NCBI RefSeq assembly: GCF_048418805.1
Contig: NC_132784.1
Coordinates: 48,294,501 to 48,358,500 of the forward strand
Reading direction: 5' to 3'
Length of the DNA stretch: 64,000 nt
Origin: Vulpes vulpes
Taxonomy: Eukaryota; Chordata; Mammalia; Carnivora; Canidae
In this document: piece after piece, positions 46,497 through 59,098 of the stretch
How the letters are laid out: every line of letters begins with the position of its first letter
Numbering within the stretch: the first letter of the stretch is position 1
Notes under the pieces: generated by a model
The model's database searches: none
What the model saw: only the letters and a program-made list of their open reading frames with translations
Told to the model about the DNA's origin: nothing
Translations under genes and position numbers: made by a program

Positions 46497-46889
46497 TATC
46501 AGTCAGCTTGGGCTACCATAACAAAATCCTACAGGATGATTTCTTAAACAGCAGACATTTACTTTCTCACAGTTCCGGAGGCTAGGAATCCATAATCAAG
46601 TTGCTGGCAAATTTGGTTTCTGGTGATTGCTCCCCTCTTGGTTTGCAGATGGACACTTTCTCACCGTGATGACCTCTTTCCTATGTGCAGAGAGGGAGAG
46701 AGAGAGTGCTCAATGTGTCTCTTACTCTTCTTATAAGCACTTCAGTTCTCTAGGTTTAGAGCTTCAAACCAATGACCTCATTTGGCCTTAATTACCTCAA
46801 TAAAGACTCTATCTCCAAATATAGTCACATTCAGGTTAGGTGTTTAATATTTGAGTTTGGGGGTAGAGGGACACAATTTATTCCATAAT
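46497..46889 (-). mobile_element. MaLR-type solitary LTR, reverse orientation
   Basis: The plus strand reads the reverse of the class at 2211: TCAGCTTGGGCTACCATAACAAAAT, TTTACTTTCTCACAGTTCCGGAGGCT, GGTTTCTGGTGATTGCTCC, AGACTCTATCTCCAAATATAGTCACATTC, and GGGACACAATTTATTCCATAA. The order is complete, so the LTR is near full length. Confidence 0.7.
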
Positions 46890-47569
46890 AATCAGCAAAA
46901 GATTTATTCACCTCACCATGCATATTTATTTTTGGTTCAGAATTTTTAAAAATAATTTAACCTTCTCTAAACAGAAAGTTATTAAATGAGAACATTCTTT
47001 GTTTACTGCCTGATCTATCACTGACGTAACAGATCTTGTTGGACTTCATGTCACATCTACTCAAAAAATATTTTAGTTGGGACCACTAGTGATTAAAACA
47101 TGCCTTATGGAATCCAGAAAGGCAAAAGATAAGGCAATAGTGGTATTCAGGAAATAATTGCTTGACATAAAGGAAACCCATGGTCTTAATTCACATAACT
47201 TATGATAGAGTGAGAAAATTAAATTTGGCACTATGATAGCCTGAAGGAAGCTGACATATCATTTATATTTCATTACAGATATCTACTACTTCTTTAATTT
47301 TACTAAGTATTTCTGAAATTATTTTGGATATGCACAAAATATTCTTTTATTTTTTTTTAAACAGAAATTCTGGGAAGAAGGAAATAGGTATGCCCCTCCC
47401 CATATATATAAGTATTTGGGATATTTTTGTAAAAATACATATATGCTGTTACATAAACTGAATAAAACATAACTTGGTTATATCTTAGATAAATTCTAAT
47501 GTCTCTAACACCAATGTGGTTTTTCCTTTTAGTCACTAAATACTGAAATTGAAAACGTACAGTAGATTA
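46890..47569. other. Unique AT-rich DNA
   Basis: Nothing recognised. Confidence 0.5.
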
Positions 47570-47745
47570 TAGAGCCCATTCACTCCATTGATACCAGTTT
47601 TAAGATAAGAAAACTGGGTCTATAGATATGTTTAAATGACTTGTACAAGACCATATCATCTGGATAATAGTAGCTCCCTGATGAAGCCAAAGGCAACCAG
47701 GTTCACAATCTCCAAATCTTTCCATTTGGCTTCACTGTATCCCTG
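47570..47745 (-). mobile_element. MIR-like fragment
   Basis: GTTTTAAGATAAGAAAACTGGGTC...TTTAAATGACTTGTACAAGACC is the antisense MIR 'attttacagatgaggaaactgaggc...gttaagtgacttgcccaaggtc'. It continues to AACCAGGTTCACAATCTCC. Confidence 0.55.
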
Positions 47746-48744
47746 ACGTGTGGGTAGTGGACTCTCTCAATAACTCCTCATCCAAAAATGATTGATCAAA
47801 GATACTTTCTGATATTTTATACATTCTTTAGAGAAAGGTTAATTAATCTTCAATTTAGATACGATCTTTAAGTTAGGTTCCTTAAAAAAAATATGATCAA
47901 CTTTTATTTCTCTCCAGATTGGAGGAACAGAAGCTAGTTTTACCCTCCTAATCAAGGATTTGACACTGAAAGGAGGAAAATGTGGTGTGCTTTATAACAT
48001 AATGGATGGAGAATTTCAAGGATTCAGAGCAGTAAAGTGGAAACCAGAGAGATCCTGGCAGTTTCCCTGAACTGCAGATACAGTTAGGTGTTCGGACATG
48101 CCCCAACAACTGAAATTTGCAGGTCGAGTAATGCAGCAGAGGGGCTACAGGGAAAGACAGTTGGGAGATCTACACAAGGGTGCTCTTAAGTCTTTTGATG
48201 AATTCTGATCAGTGTATGCAGAGGAGAAAACTACCCAAGGCTAGATGGCTGCTTCTACGAGAAAAGAGCCACCTTTCATTGAGAAGGAAAGAGGAAACAA
48301 TCCTCAGAGCTCACAAAGTACCTGCGGTCTTCTTTGTTCCCAACAGCTGCAATTCATGAGGTATTTTTTCAGAATGGCATTGCATCAGTGGTGGGATGAA
48401 GACCTAAATTAAGGCTATTCTTTCCCCCTCCTGATGAAATTTAAAAATTAGATTTGAAAGGATCAAACTACAACCATGTTTTTTAATTGTGCACCAGACC
48501 AGATTTACAGAATATTAAGAGAAATACAAAACTAAGTGGAACTAAGGAAGGTAAAATTCACAATGCCAGGAATCTAGTAAAACAAAAAAGAAAAAAGAAA
48601 AAAAAAGGCCAAGCATACTTTTGTAGATAGATATGTTTTACCTGTCATTCTCTTCCTTGTTACAGATATAAGGAAATGTAATTGTTATTAGTATACTGAC
48701 TTTTATCTTTTTACTGTGGTATTTTTCTAATTTTTCAAAAATAA
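47746..48744. other. Mostly unidentified DNA; possible old L1/HAL1 piece
   Basis: The part at about 47920-48420 is richer in GC and purines. GAGCTCACAAAGTACCTGC, TTTTTTCAGAATGGCATTGCATCAGTGGTGGG and GAAGACCTAAATTAAGG vaguely recall the 5' region of HAL1/L1. This is a weak impression. No gene is supported. Confidence 0.3.
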
Positions 48745-49080
48745 TCTTGCTTCAGGATTCCTGGCCCCCAGACGTTTGCATGCCTCACTTCCTCACTTAA
48801 TTCTTGTCTCTGTTCCAGTGTCACCTCCTCAAATGATACCTTCTTTAAAAAGTTTTAGTTGAATATATGTCATGTGTCTGCCTTATTTTTTACTATAGCA
48901 CTTATTACTTGATATAAACTTATTTCTGTTTCTGTAACCCACTAAACTATAAGTATAAGGACAATAACTTTGTTTCCTTCTCCACTGAATTCTTCAGAGT
49001 CTAGTGCTGGAACATGACAAGGATACAGTGATTATTTGTTGATTGGATAAATCAGTCAGTAATTGAATGGCTGTGGTTTC
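48745..49080 (+). mobile_element. LINE-2 3' end
   Basis: Blocks follow the L2 order clearly: CAGTGTCACCTCCTCAAATGATACCTTC, TATAGCACTTATTACTTGATAT, CCCACTAAACTATAAGTATAAGGACAATAAC, GAGTCTAGTGCTGGAACATGAC, and a TGATTGGATAAATCAG-type tail. It is old and non-coding. Confidence 0.75.
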
Positions 49081-50629
49081 TGTGGTCAGTTCAAAAACAT
49101 ACACAGAATGGTCTAATGATTTTAAGACTATGTGGAGTCAATTCTAAATAGTTTATAGAATTAAAAAAAATAAATGAGATTTTCTGTGTGTGAATTATAG
49201 AATTGCTTTTATAAAGTATTTCCAAGATCAAAAGACCCAGCTATTTATCTATTGATTCCAGATATAATCGAAAAGATGATCAAAGATGAATAAAGTATCC
49301 ATCTAAGTAATCAAATATACACATGATAATAAAATTATATCTATTATGCAATAATAGATACAAATCTAAAATAAGCATATGAGATTTTTTAATTAGTCCA
49401 AATAAAAGTTTAAAATCATGAATTGAACAGTAACAAATATACATCTACATACAGCCTATGGATGTATTTATATTTAAATATGTAAGAGTGTTGAGATAAA
49501 AGTAACAAATGCAAGTGTCCAGTAAGATACCATAAAACAATATTAGAGAATAATGATCTGTAAAGTCATGTTCTTAAGAATATCTTTATGAGTTCCTACT
49601 TATAATACACCTAGGAGACAAGAATCCATTCTCTATTAAACATAACACCTATCCATCCATGAAGTATATAAAAAGAACTAAAAGCTTTGTGAATGACAAT
49701 AGTCAAGAAATTGAAAGCAAAATGGACTAGTTGCTATAATTAAATTAGTTTCCAAAAATGCTTTGCACTCAGTAGTATCGATAAACTAGCAAAAATGAAA
49801 GCAAATAAATATTTGGTAGAATAGCAGTAGTAATAGAATGCATATTGGCTAATCAATCCAGATGTCTACTATGGAGTTCCAGTTATATATGCATATGTAT
49901 GTATTTCTGCATATTTGTAAATATGGCAACTGTGGTAAATGTGTTTCAGTAATAAGGTTGACACATTCATATAAGATTTTAGGAAGAATATTAACCTAAT
50001 TTTATCCTTAATGACTTGAATCTATCAGAGAACACCAGGAATCCCTATTGTCAAAAATTAAATTAATGAAACTTTTAGCTATATTTTTCATCATCTAGAA
50101 TCACTCCAATGTTAACAAGCATCAAAAGCTTCCTGAATATTGGACTGCCACTTAATATACTATCTGTCAAGGAAGATACTCTATTCGGTTCTCCTCCAGA
50201 CATATTTAGATATGATCAAAGAAAGCTCATTATAAAACCTGTAACCTTTCCGTTTTTTTTTTTGTTTGTTTTCTTTTTTACCTTTCTGTTTTTAAAAGAT
50301 ATGTTTTAACTTAAGTAGCAAAAACTCAAAATATGAGCCGCAAAAGACATCCACTCCTGCTCATCAGAGATTAAAAATTCAAGAACTAAAACCTACATAA
50401 TTATCTGATAGATCTATTGTCCATGTAATCTAACACATTGCTATGTCTTTTTTTTCCCCATTTTTAAGCTTAAATCAAAACCAAGCTGGAATGAAATGAA
50501 ATTACAGGCAAAACTATTGATAAATGACAGCCTAAGAAATATTAAATAAAAACACCATAAAAGATTAAAAATCAGATTAATTTCAAAAGCCTGAGAAATT
50601 CATACGTCAATTACAGAGATAAAAAAGTA
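49081..50629. other. Unique AT-rich DNA
   Basis: No gene or named repeat is recognised. Confidence 0.5.
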
Positions 50630-50725
50630 TGTAATTATCATACGTATGAAACTAATACAACACTGTATGTTAACTAACTTGATTTAAGATAAAATTTTTT
50701 TTTAATTAAAAAAAAAGATACAGGG
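50630..50725 (+). mobile_element. LINE-1 3' terminus
   Basis: ATGAAACTAATACAACACTGTATGTTAACTAACTTGA followed by an A-rich end matches the common caniform L1 terminus ('cctgaaactaatataacactgtatgttaactatactgg'). Only the last 100 bp or so are present. Confidence 0.65.
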
Positions 50726-50814
50726 ATGAATGGGGGAAAAGTATGCATTGCAGTATTTAGCTTAAAATCTGCAATATTCTATTTATAACCTATTTCAACA
50801 CATGCAGTAGTCTT

Positions 50815-50987
50815 TTTTTTCTTTTTAAGATTGTTATTTATTTATTTGAAAGAGAGAGCAAGAGAACACAAGCAGAGGGAGCAGCAGAGGAAGAGGGAGA
50901 AGCAGGCTCCCCACTGAGAAGGACCCCAGCATAATGACCCCCGAGCCAAAGGCAGACACCTAACCAACTGAGCCACCCAGGCGCCCC
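50815..50987 (-). mobile_element. Caniform SINE with internal deletion and TSD
   Basis: Reverse complement with a GGGGCGCCTGGGTGGCTCAG head. The segment between the CT-rich part and the head is shortened (CCCCACTGAGAAGGACCCC), so about 30 bp of the tRNA-related region, including most of the B box, is lost. The target-site duplication is aacacatgcagtagtctt (50797-50814) against aacacatgcaatagtctt. Confidence 0.93.
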
Positions 50988-51006
50988 AAACACATGCAAT
51001 AGTCTT

Positions 51007-51434
51007 GATATTTTTGTCAATTTATACAATATGTTTACATATGGATAATAATTTTTCCCTTAATAAAGAAATAGTAATACATTTTAACCAAGTCACATAT
51101 GGAAAAGAAGTTACATTTACATAACCCTGACTATTTTAGAAATGCAAATAATCTAAATTTGTTAGAAAATATTCATTAATATCAGCAGAAAAAATAAATT
51201 AGCATATTCCCTTTTTTGTGGCAATGCGTCATTTTATTTTACTTTTATTTTTCTATTTTGGACATACACCTTTTCGCTCTGAAGTTTACCCTGATTTTCC
51301 TGAGAGCACAGCTTAACTTTGTCCTTGAACTTAGTGCCATCTCTATGTAAATGTATCTGTGCCAGCTCTGATTGATGAGTCATTGATGAGAGCTATTCAC
51401 TGTACCCATGCAGCATCAAGATAATATCTTCTTG
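51007..51434. other. Unique stretch
   Basis: No gene recognised. Short near-repeats of GATGAG(TCA) occur near 51375-51392. Confidence 0.45.
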
Positions 51435-51540
51435 CCCATTTAATCCACACAGGAATTTTGATACCTAACATATGAACATTAGATTCAAGAGCGGGAAGGG
51501 CAGTAAGGTTAAACAGAGGCCCATAGACTCATTTTCTAGT
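51435..51540 (-). mobile_element. Possible MIR fragment
   Basis: CATTTAATCCACACAGGAATTTTG...GCAGTAAGGTTAAACAGAGGCCC loosely follows the antisense MIR core. It is very diverged. Confidence 0.3.
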
Positions 51541-52608
51541 TTTGTTTCATCCTGAACACCATTATTTTTCCCTAGGAAGAATTTATACAAAATAGATTTC
51601 TTTTTGGTTTTCATGATCAAGATTCTTTCTTTCTTTCTTACTCCTAATAATAAATAAAATTTTCATCAAATTTTTATATTTTTCATTCCTTGCCGGTCAT
51701 TCTAATACTCATCTTAGAATGACTAGGCACTCTGCAATTCTCATTCTTCTTTTTCTTTTTTAATGTTATTGTTTATTTTTTTGTGATCAAAAATATGATT
51801 CAGAGATCTTTTTATGAATCCAAAATTTCTGAACATTAGAATTAACACATTAAATCTTAGCAACTACAAAAAATGTTATGATTACATTATAAAATGCTGA
51901 GATTTATAAAGATTAATTTAATGTTATGCAGTTTATTACTATTTTGCCAGATTCAAAGAAATGGAACTTTTGTATTATATTTAGTGTTATGATTCTTATT
52001 TGATTTTTAGGAAGCAGTTTTCAGAGACTGTGGCTTTAGTATTATAAAAGTTCTATTTGTCTAGGCTTTGCTGGGATTGTGTTTTAGTTCTAGAATCAAT
52101 GTTATGTGTCAGTGGTAAGCTTTAAGAAGAATAAATATACTTTGAGTGTCAGCTCTCACAATCAAAATGTGTTTGTTTGTTTTTTTCTTTTTTCTTTCAT
52201 AAAAAACAATAGGTACCTCTGCTTGAAACAAAGCTTGCTTTGGTAAACACTTATTTGTGAAATTTGAGTATTGAAGATTTGTTTCTCAGATTTGTTTTTA
52301 TCTATCCAAATATTCCCATAATAAATATTAGGATCCCATTGGCTTGCAACAAGTAACTACATGAGTAGATTGCACCTTTATAAGGTTTGCAACTCTAGGA
52401 CCCCAATATCAGGTCCTGGGACTAATCTGTCACTGTAGTGAGTTCCCTCAGGTCAGCACACACAAACCCGTACAAGACTGGTTTTCTGTTTTTTGTTTTG
52501 TTTTGTTTTCCTAGTAGTGCTTTGAGTTATGAGTTCATATACATACAGATATATATATATTTATTTTATATATGCTTTTTTTCCTTTCCATGGCCACTTG
52601 ACCTTCTA
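51541..52608. other. Unique AT-rich DNA
   Basis: No gene or named repeat is recognised. A short (TA)n run lies near 52551-52562. Confidence 0.5.
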
Positions 52609-52622
52609 ATACCCTTCTTTCT

Positions 52623-52811
52623 TTCTTTTTTTTTTTTTAATTTATTTATGATAGTCATACAGAGAGAGAGAGGAGAGAGGCAGAGACACAGGCAGAGGGA
52701 GAAGCAGGCTCCATGCACCGAGAGCCCGACGTGGGATTCGACCCCAGGTCTCCAAGATCCCGCCCTGGGCCAAAGGCAGGCGCCAAACCGCTGTTCCACC
52801 CAGGGATCCCC
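52623..52811 (-). mobile_element. SINEC_Cf-type SINE with TSD
   Basis: Reverse complement of a canid SINE with a GGGGATCCCTGGGTGGAACAG head (CTCAG changed to AACAG in the A box), GCCTTTGGCCCAGGGCGGGATC, and CGACGTGGG-type CpGs retained. The target-site duplication is atacccttctttct (52609-52622) against atgcccttctttct (52812-52825). Confidence 0.95.
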
Positions 52812-53069
52812 ATGCCCTTCTTTCTAGTAGCCTAGTAACATGCCTTATTCTTACCAAGGTAAATGTGGATGATTGTGGTGACACCAGTAATACAGATTAT
52901 TAGTATCACATTTCCACTCAGAAAAAAAGTCTTCTCCTATGTCCATAATATATGTGAACAACCCAATCCAGAAATCCATCTTCAGGCTCCCTCTTGAGGC
53001 ATCTATATTAATTATGGAAACCTCCATTTACTATTTATTTCTTGTAATACATTTGCCCCATTTTTGAAT

Positions 53070-53265
53070 AAGGAGAGTTGCCTCTTTTTCCATTTACTGG
53101 AAGAGTTTGCAGATGATTGGTACTATTTTCTCATTAAATGCTTCTTAGGCTTACAGCAGTGCAGCCATCTGGGTCTGTGAGTTGTTTTTGTGGGATGGTG
53201 TTTATTAACAGATTCAAGTTATTCATAGATTATACATTATCTTTGAATTTATTATGAAATTATGT
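53070..53265 (-). mobile_element. Ancient antisense LINE-1 ORF2 (RT) fragment
   Basis: CCATTTACTGGAAGAGTTTGCAGATGATTGGTACTATTTTC, then GCAGCCATCTGGGTCTG...TTTTTGTGGGATGG, is the antisense of the L1 RT region just after the palm start. It is a small, diverged piece. Confidence 0.65.
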
Positions 53266-53468
53266 TTAATTATATGGTTTTCCAACAGAAATATAACAGC
53301 AATTATATTTTTCATACAGTTATACTTTTCAATAAGCAATATATATTTTTCTTTTAATCCTAAACCCAGAGTCCACCAATCATTTCATTTCAAAACTCCA
53401 CAGTTTATGAGTCTTAAGTTCTATTTTATTCTTCTACTGGCTGGATTAAATCTTCAAGTACAGTTTTT

Positions 53469-53657
53469 TAAAGAATTTATTTATTTATTTGAGAGAGTGA
53501 GCGAGAGAGTGAGCATGAGCAGAGGGAGGTACATAGGGAGAGGGAGAAGCAGACTCCATGTTGAGGGCAGAGCCCTAGGCAGGGCTCCATCCCAGGATCC
53601 TGAGATCATGACCCAAGACAAAGTCAGCCCCCAACCCACTGAACCACCCAGGTGCCC
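53469..53657 (-). mobile_element. Caniform SINE with TSD
   Basis: Reverse complement with a GGGCACCTGGGTGGTTCAG head and GGATCATGATCTCAGGATCC-like linker. The target-site duplication is ttcaagtacagttttt (53453-53468) against ttcaaatacatttt (53658-53671). Confidence 0.93.
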
Positions 53658-53671
53658 TTCAAATACATTTT

Positions 53672-54713
53672 AAAAAGCTTCATAAATATTAAATTCCTAC
53701 ATTATGTAGATAGGTGAGAATGCTTTTCTATCTTGACATGTGAATAATATCTGGTAAATTATTTTGTTGTCATCCATAACCTAATAGTACTAAAATTTCT
53801 GAAATTAGTATTTTATTTTACTTTATTATACTTTATTTTACTATGAAGCTAACCTCCATTTTTTTTTAACTTGGTTACTTCAGGTTTATAAATGTTATTT
53901 ATTAACACATTTCACTCATAATGAATTCTCTCTCTTTTTCCCCGAACGTTTTTTTTTTTTTTTTGTAACTACAGATTTGGTAATCTGTTTAGAATATATT
54001 TTTCTCTTGTGTTTTTATTTTCTATTTTATTAATTTCCTTGCTTCTCCAGAAATATAAATTATTCTCAAGGGGATTCTTCTTTATCTGTCCTTCTGACCC
54101 ATCAATCATATTTGTGGCAGACAGTATCACTGCCCACTCCATATTTTTGATTTTACCATTTTACAGTTTCTGTTCTCTTCCAGTGCTTCTGTAGGCTTTG
54201 GGAAGGCATATCTGTACCTCCTCTTTGGAGTACTGTCTTGAGCCCCTGGCACCATTTTACTAGTCAGCAAAGAGAACTGATATACCTAGGAATTTACCTC
54301 TTTCACCTCCTTTCCCTACTATATCTGGTCCCTAGGCAGCAGTTAAGCAATGACTGCACTGTCCTTCCTTCCTTTCTTTTTTTGGAAACCATAAGACATA
54401 ATTTATACTCTACAGTTCTTCTGTTAGATTAAGTTCAGGTGGCCCTCTGTAGGACTTTTTCATGACACTCCATTCTGGCTGGCTTCATCCTCTCTTTCTT
54501 CTCTGGTTCCCTCTGAAGGTACATCCTTTAATAAATTATCTGCCCACAGAACTCATTTTAATATATGCTTCTGGGACAAGAAAATGGAGCTGATCCTTTC
54601 CTATATCCGTATTATATTTGTCTTTTTCTATGTTCTCATCCCCAGTATTCTGTGCCATTTTCTCTAGCCAGTCCACTCTATTAAGGTATGTATATGTAAC
54701 ATTTTCAATTATA
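53672..54713. other. Unidentified AT- and T-rich DNA
   Basis: It is T-rich and may be more of the antisense L1 setting seen at 53070. The part at about 54430-54590 (CTGGTTCCCTCTGAAGG...TATATGCTTCTGGG) has the feel of an old LTR or L1 end, but I cannot place it. No gene is supported. Confidence 0.35.
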
Positions 54714-54729
54714 CTTCTTCATGTCTTTA

Positions 54730-54929
54730 TGTTTTTTTAAAGATTTTATTTATTTATTCATGAGAGACACACACAAAGAGAGAGATTGTGAGAGAGAGAG
54801 GTAGAAACACAGGCAGAGAGAGAAACAGGCTCCACACAGGGAGCTCGATTCGGGACTCGATTCTGAGACTCCAGGATCATACCCTGGGCCAAAGGCAGGC
54901 ACTAAACTGCTGAGCCACCCAGGGATCCC
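54730..54929 (-). mobile_element. SINEC_Cf-type SINE with perfect TSD
   Basis: Reverse complement of a full-length canid SINE (GGGGATCCCTGGGTGGCTCAG head, GAATCGAGTCCCG B-box region, long CT tract). The target-site duplication cttcttcatgtcttta is identical at 54714-54729 and 54930-54945. The body carries several changes, so the perfect duplication is notable. Confidence 0.97.
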
Positions 54930-54945
54930 CTTCTTCATGTCTTTA

Positions 54946-55427
54946 ATACAGTTTTCTATTTTATAATAATTTATGTCAGTTATTCTTTTTGAGCTGCTCC
55001 CTCTATTTTAATGTGTTTCTATTATTTATGTCCATCTTTTCTTTGATTTATTCATCAGCTTTTTGTCAAACTCTTGCTTAAAAGTTTATGTAATATGGTT
55101 GTTGGGAGTGCATTTTCTCTAAAGAAAACATGTTACATTTGCAGGAATAGTTCTTGTAGTTTCTCCATTTTTGTATCATATCAATTCCTTAAACTTGCTT
55201 TCCTTCTTGTTGTAGGGTTGCAAGGTGTATTTCTCCATGCTAGATTTTTTTCTGGTTAGTATGCACTTTTGATTTGAAGTGCGTCTATCTAGGGGTGTTA
55301 TTTAACCACCAAAAAATGCTTGTTTTAATCACATTCTGTTCACCCTATTGGTGAGGAAGGAATTTGTGGCCTAGAGTTTTGAGAATGCTGGAACGCAATT
55401 CACTCAACTGGACCGATGAAATGTAGA
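54946..55427 (-). other. Unidentified T-rich DNA, possible antisense L1 5' part
   Basis: TTTCTCCATGCTAGATTTTTTTCTGGTTAGT and CTATCTAGGGGTGTTATTTAACCACC loosely recall the antisense 5' region of old L1. Weak. Confidence 0.25.
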
Positions 55428-55866
55428 GTACCCCTCCCCGTTATCTGTAGTTACAGTTACCCATAGTTTTAGTTACTTGCTCTCAACTGTGGTTCAAAGC
55501 ATATGATCTTTCCTACAACATAATGTCAGAAGTTCATTAGTAGCTTAAGACTATGTTGCAATGCCTACGTCACTGACCTCTATTCATCTCATCACATAGA
55601 CATTTTATCATCTTACATCATCACAAGATGAAGAGTACAGTATATTTAGAGAGACATTACATTCACATCACTTTTATTACAGTATCCTGTTATAGTTATC
55701 TTATTAGTAGTTATTATTGTTAATCTCTTACTGTGCCTAATTTATAAATTAACTTTATCATAGGTATGTATGGGAAAAAACATAGAGTATATAGGGTTTG
55801 GTACTGTCATCAGTTTCAGGCATCCTTTAGGTTGGATCATATCCCCAGTGCACAGGGGGATTGCAA
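55428..55866. mobile_element. Tigger-type (mariner-like) MITE
   Basis: The left end TACCCCTCCCCGTTATCTGTAG...CAGTTACCCATAG and right end TTTCAGGCATCC...CATATCCCCAGTGCACAGGGGG are the eroded inverted repeats of a Tigger family member. Inside, TAATCTCTTACTGTGCCTAATTTATAAATTAA and GGAAAAAACATAGAGTATATAGGGTTTGGTACTGTC are near-exact family words. It has no transposase gene, so it is a non-autonomous copy. Confidence 0.8.
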
Positions 55867-55939
55867 TAAAAGAGGTAAGCAGTTAAGGTATCTTGGGCAG
55901 TGTAACAGAGAAGATGTACAAAATGATTCAGTTCTAGGT

Positions 55940-56030
55940 GTATTTTAAAGGTAGAACCAATAAGATTTGAGGACTTGCTGATAGCTTGGTAGTAAAGTTT
56001 TTGGAAGAAACAACAATAATTCCAAGTTTG
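55940..56030. mobile_element. Ancient interspersed repeat fragment
   Basis: GTATTTTAAAGGTAGAACCAATAAGATTTGAGGACTTGCTGATAG resembles a mammal-wide repeat word ('tattttgaaggtagagccaacaggatttgctgatgg'). I do not recall the family name. Confidence 0.4.
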
Positions 56031-57059
56031 CCTCCACACATAAACTAGAAGAATGTAGTTTTTAGTCATGGATTCTCACAATCTGTAGGATACCACACAC
56101 CAGACAGAGTCACATGAGGATTGTATTTAAGAATAGTACAAACAGTTAGGGGCTGTGGCAGGTTTTGTCATATAAAGAGGGTGAAGTGACCCCTGGTTCC
56201 TATGGCTTGTTTTAATAATCCTGGAGCTGGCAGGTAATTGAAATCTGCTACTTAGGGTAATTAGTAGGGAGGGTATTTTGGCTAGGGGACTTTTGCATAG
56301 GAACAGAATAGAGAAGGACACTGTGGTGAAGCCATTCATGACCTTCCCAGTTTCACCAGATATCAAGATGGACATAATATCTTAATTTTACCGTCATAAT
56401 TTTAAACCTTATACCAAATCTCTGAAGCTCTTTCCTAGTTAGCTGTTCAGTGAATTTCAAATGTTTAGCCTGTGTAATAAACCCATGAAATCCATGGGAC
56501 AGTGTGAATGAAAGGTCTGCTCACTCCTATTTGAGGATTTCCAAAGATAATTTTCAGAGAGATTTCATGGTGTCCTCAAATAGAAAGAAAGTTTGGGGGT
56601 GGTGAAATGTAAAGGAACTGAAGTTCTGCAATCTGACACCTTGGAAGGTGATCACTTCTCTCCAAATTCCTCTTTGTTTCTGAAATGCAAATCTACAGAT
56701 AGTATTTTTTTTTAATTCTGCATTTGTGTTCCTGTTTCCCATAGCAGAACTACGTGTCTTATCTGTGCCTATTCTAATACCACGTATATGCTAAAGATCA
56801 AATCACCAGATTTGAATAATTTTCCTCAGGTCAATCGACTACCTTTCATGAAAGAGACTCATTCATACAACTCATATACCCTGTAACTCCATATGACACC
56901 TCATAGAAATTTCATTCTCAACCTGCAACAAACCAAATAGAATCCACCACAAAACTGCTCTTTCTGCAGGATTTGGTTTTGGTAAGTGGTCGCTACATTT
57001 TTCTAGTTTATCTGTGGGGGTAAAAGTTGGAGTTATTTTTTTTAAACACTTTACTACCA
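56031..57059. other. Unidentified DNA
   Basis: No gene or named repeat is recognised. The part at about 56130-56360 is less AT-rich. Confidence 0.45.
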
Positions 57060-57800
57060 AGACATCAGTAAGTCTTCAAATCCTACTGGATCTGTCTTCA
57101 AAATATATCTAGAACTGAATCATTCCAAACATTCTCCTCTGTTACTATGGTGCCCAAGATACCATAACTACTCACCTTATTATAATCATCTTGTGAGAGT
57201 TGTTATATAGAGTCTGTTATCTACACAGCAGTTGGAGGGTTAATTTTAAAGTGCATGGGTGATCGTATTATTCTTTTACTTGGAAATCTCATCTCATTCA
57301 GAATACAGGTCTTACTGTGTTCTACGTGGACCTAAAATACATGGTTTGTGATGATGTGTCCTACCAATCCCCACTAGCTAAAGTCCCTGGAGCTATAGTA
57401 GCTTCCTTGCTCTCCTGCAAATATTCTCCAACTGATCCATTCTAGTCACTTTGAACTTATTTTTTTCCTTCTGCTTAAGAGTTCCATTCCCCAATTATCT
57501 TCTTAGTTTACTGATCCTGATTTAATATCATCTCCTTAGAGAGACTTTTTCTTCCCACCCATCTAAAACAGCACTTGTCACCCATCACGTCCAATCTGAT
57601 TTCTTGGTTTTATTTTTATTCATTGCATTTATTACCACCTGATACATTACACAGTTATTTTTATTAACTACCACTAACAGTAAAGTGGAATGTGAGCCCT
57701 GATGAAGTCAAGGAATCTGTGTTAATCTCTTTCTGTTTGCCAATAATAGCATCTACTAGTGGCTCAGTTCATTCATTGAATGAATGAATGAATGAATGAG
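57060..57800 (+). mobile_element. LINE-2 3' region with (TGAA)n tail
   Basis: The L2 order is seen over several hundred bases: GTCTTACTGTGTTCTACG..., CTCTCCTGCAAATATTCTCC, TCATCTCCTTAGAGAGACTTTTTC, AACAGCACTTGTCACCC, TTTATTACCACCTGATACATTAC, and a tail of TGAATGAATGAATGAATGAATG at 57775-57799 which is the diagnostic L2 end. It is old and non-coding. Confidence 0.7.
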
Positions 57801-58984
57801 AGAGTAAGTGCATAATTACAACTAATTGGCCCAATTACATTTTAACCCTTGCTTCTAGTATTTGGAAAGGTGTTAAATTTATTTTAAATATTTGAAGAAT
57901 ATACCACATTTCATTTTTAACCTTCCCTTAAAAAGCAAATGATCTTTAAATATAAAACACCAAAAGAATATTTGGCTAAAGAATACTTTGAGGCGCCATA
58001 ATTTCTAGATTAACGTGGGTCAAACTATTGAAGTGTTCTCAATCTCATGCCATTCCTGCTCACTTTTGTTTGCTCCAGTGGGTTTTGCCTTAAAGAATTA
58101 TTCACAGTCATGTACTAATCAGGTACTTATCGATGACTTGGGAAAAATAGAGCAGGGTCAGTTCCCTAATCATGTTCTTTGCATGCGTGTTGAATTTCAG
58201 CAACTCATACAGTTTTGTCTACTGTAAACAAGATCAACCATATTGGACAGTAGTGGTATACTTTGCTTTTATAAGCAATTATGCTGATATGATAAAAATA
58301 TCATATTAATTATAACAAGTAATATCTTGCTGTCTTTTTTCAAATTAAACTAATCTGTTTCACATCTGTAGCATTCCTCATAATAGGTTTTTAAACAACA
58401 CTTTCTTACAGTTTCTCTTTGATATTATGTGAAAGTTCCCTTTAGCATTTCTTAAATTATTAAGAATTCTGAGGTTAACAGGTTTACACTTTGTTATAAT
58501 GCTTTGAAAGTAGATTCACGGTTGCAACATTGAGCTAGAGCTACTGTTGTTTACCTCACACACTTTGTTCAAGATATTGTCCAAAACAAAGGGAAAGAAG
58601 TGAAAAGGGAAATGCCTTTCTTTATTTTAGAAAATTACAAGCATCACACATAGATTCATGGCTTTCTAAGTACCCCTCTTAGAGATCAGCAAGTTGTCCT
58701 AAGGGAATGTTCTCATCTGCCCAGCTGGTGATGTAGAGAGTTTAATAGAAATCATAGAATTTTAAAAATTGTTTCAATTCTAAGTTTTTTTTTCTGAATT
58801 TAAAAATATTTCTATTGTTTTTAGAGGTCATATTTGAACTCCTCACTTCCTTATGTGAAGTCAGTTTTACACTCACCACAGCTTTGACATTTTGTTCTTG
58901 GAACTGACATATATAACGGACAAAGGAAAAATGTCTAAGAACAACAACAAAATATTTTTCAAGTACTTTTTTTCTTTCCAGTAT
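57801..58984. other. Unique AT-rich DNA
   Basis: No gene or named repeat is recognised. Confidence 0.5.
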
Positions 58985-59053
58985 TTCTTAATTTGTTTAA
59001 TAAATATTTGTTGCACTATGTCCAGGGACCATTGCTAATTGCTATGTGCTAAT

Positions 59054-59098
<45 letters not shown>

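Noticed and set aside
52438..52884. Open frames of 77-129 codons
   Set aside because: They run through a SINE and its T-rich flank. The translated text (RQRHRQREKQAPC) is the hallmark of the SINE's CT/GA-rich tract.
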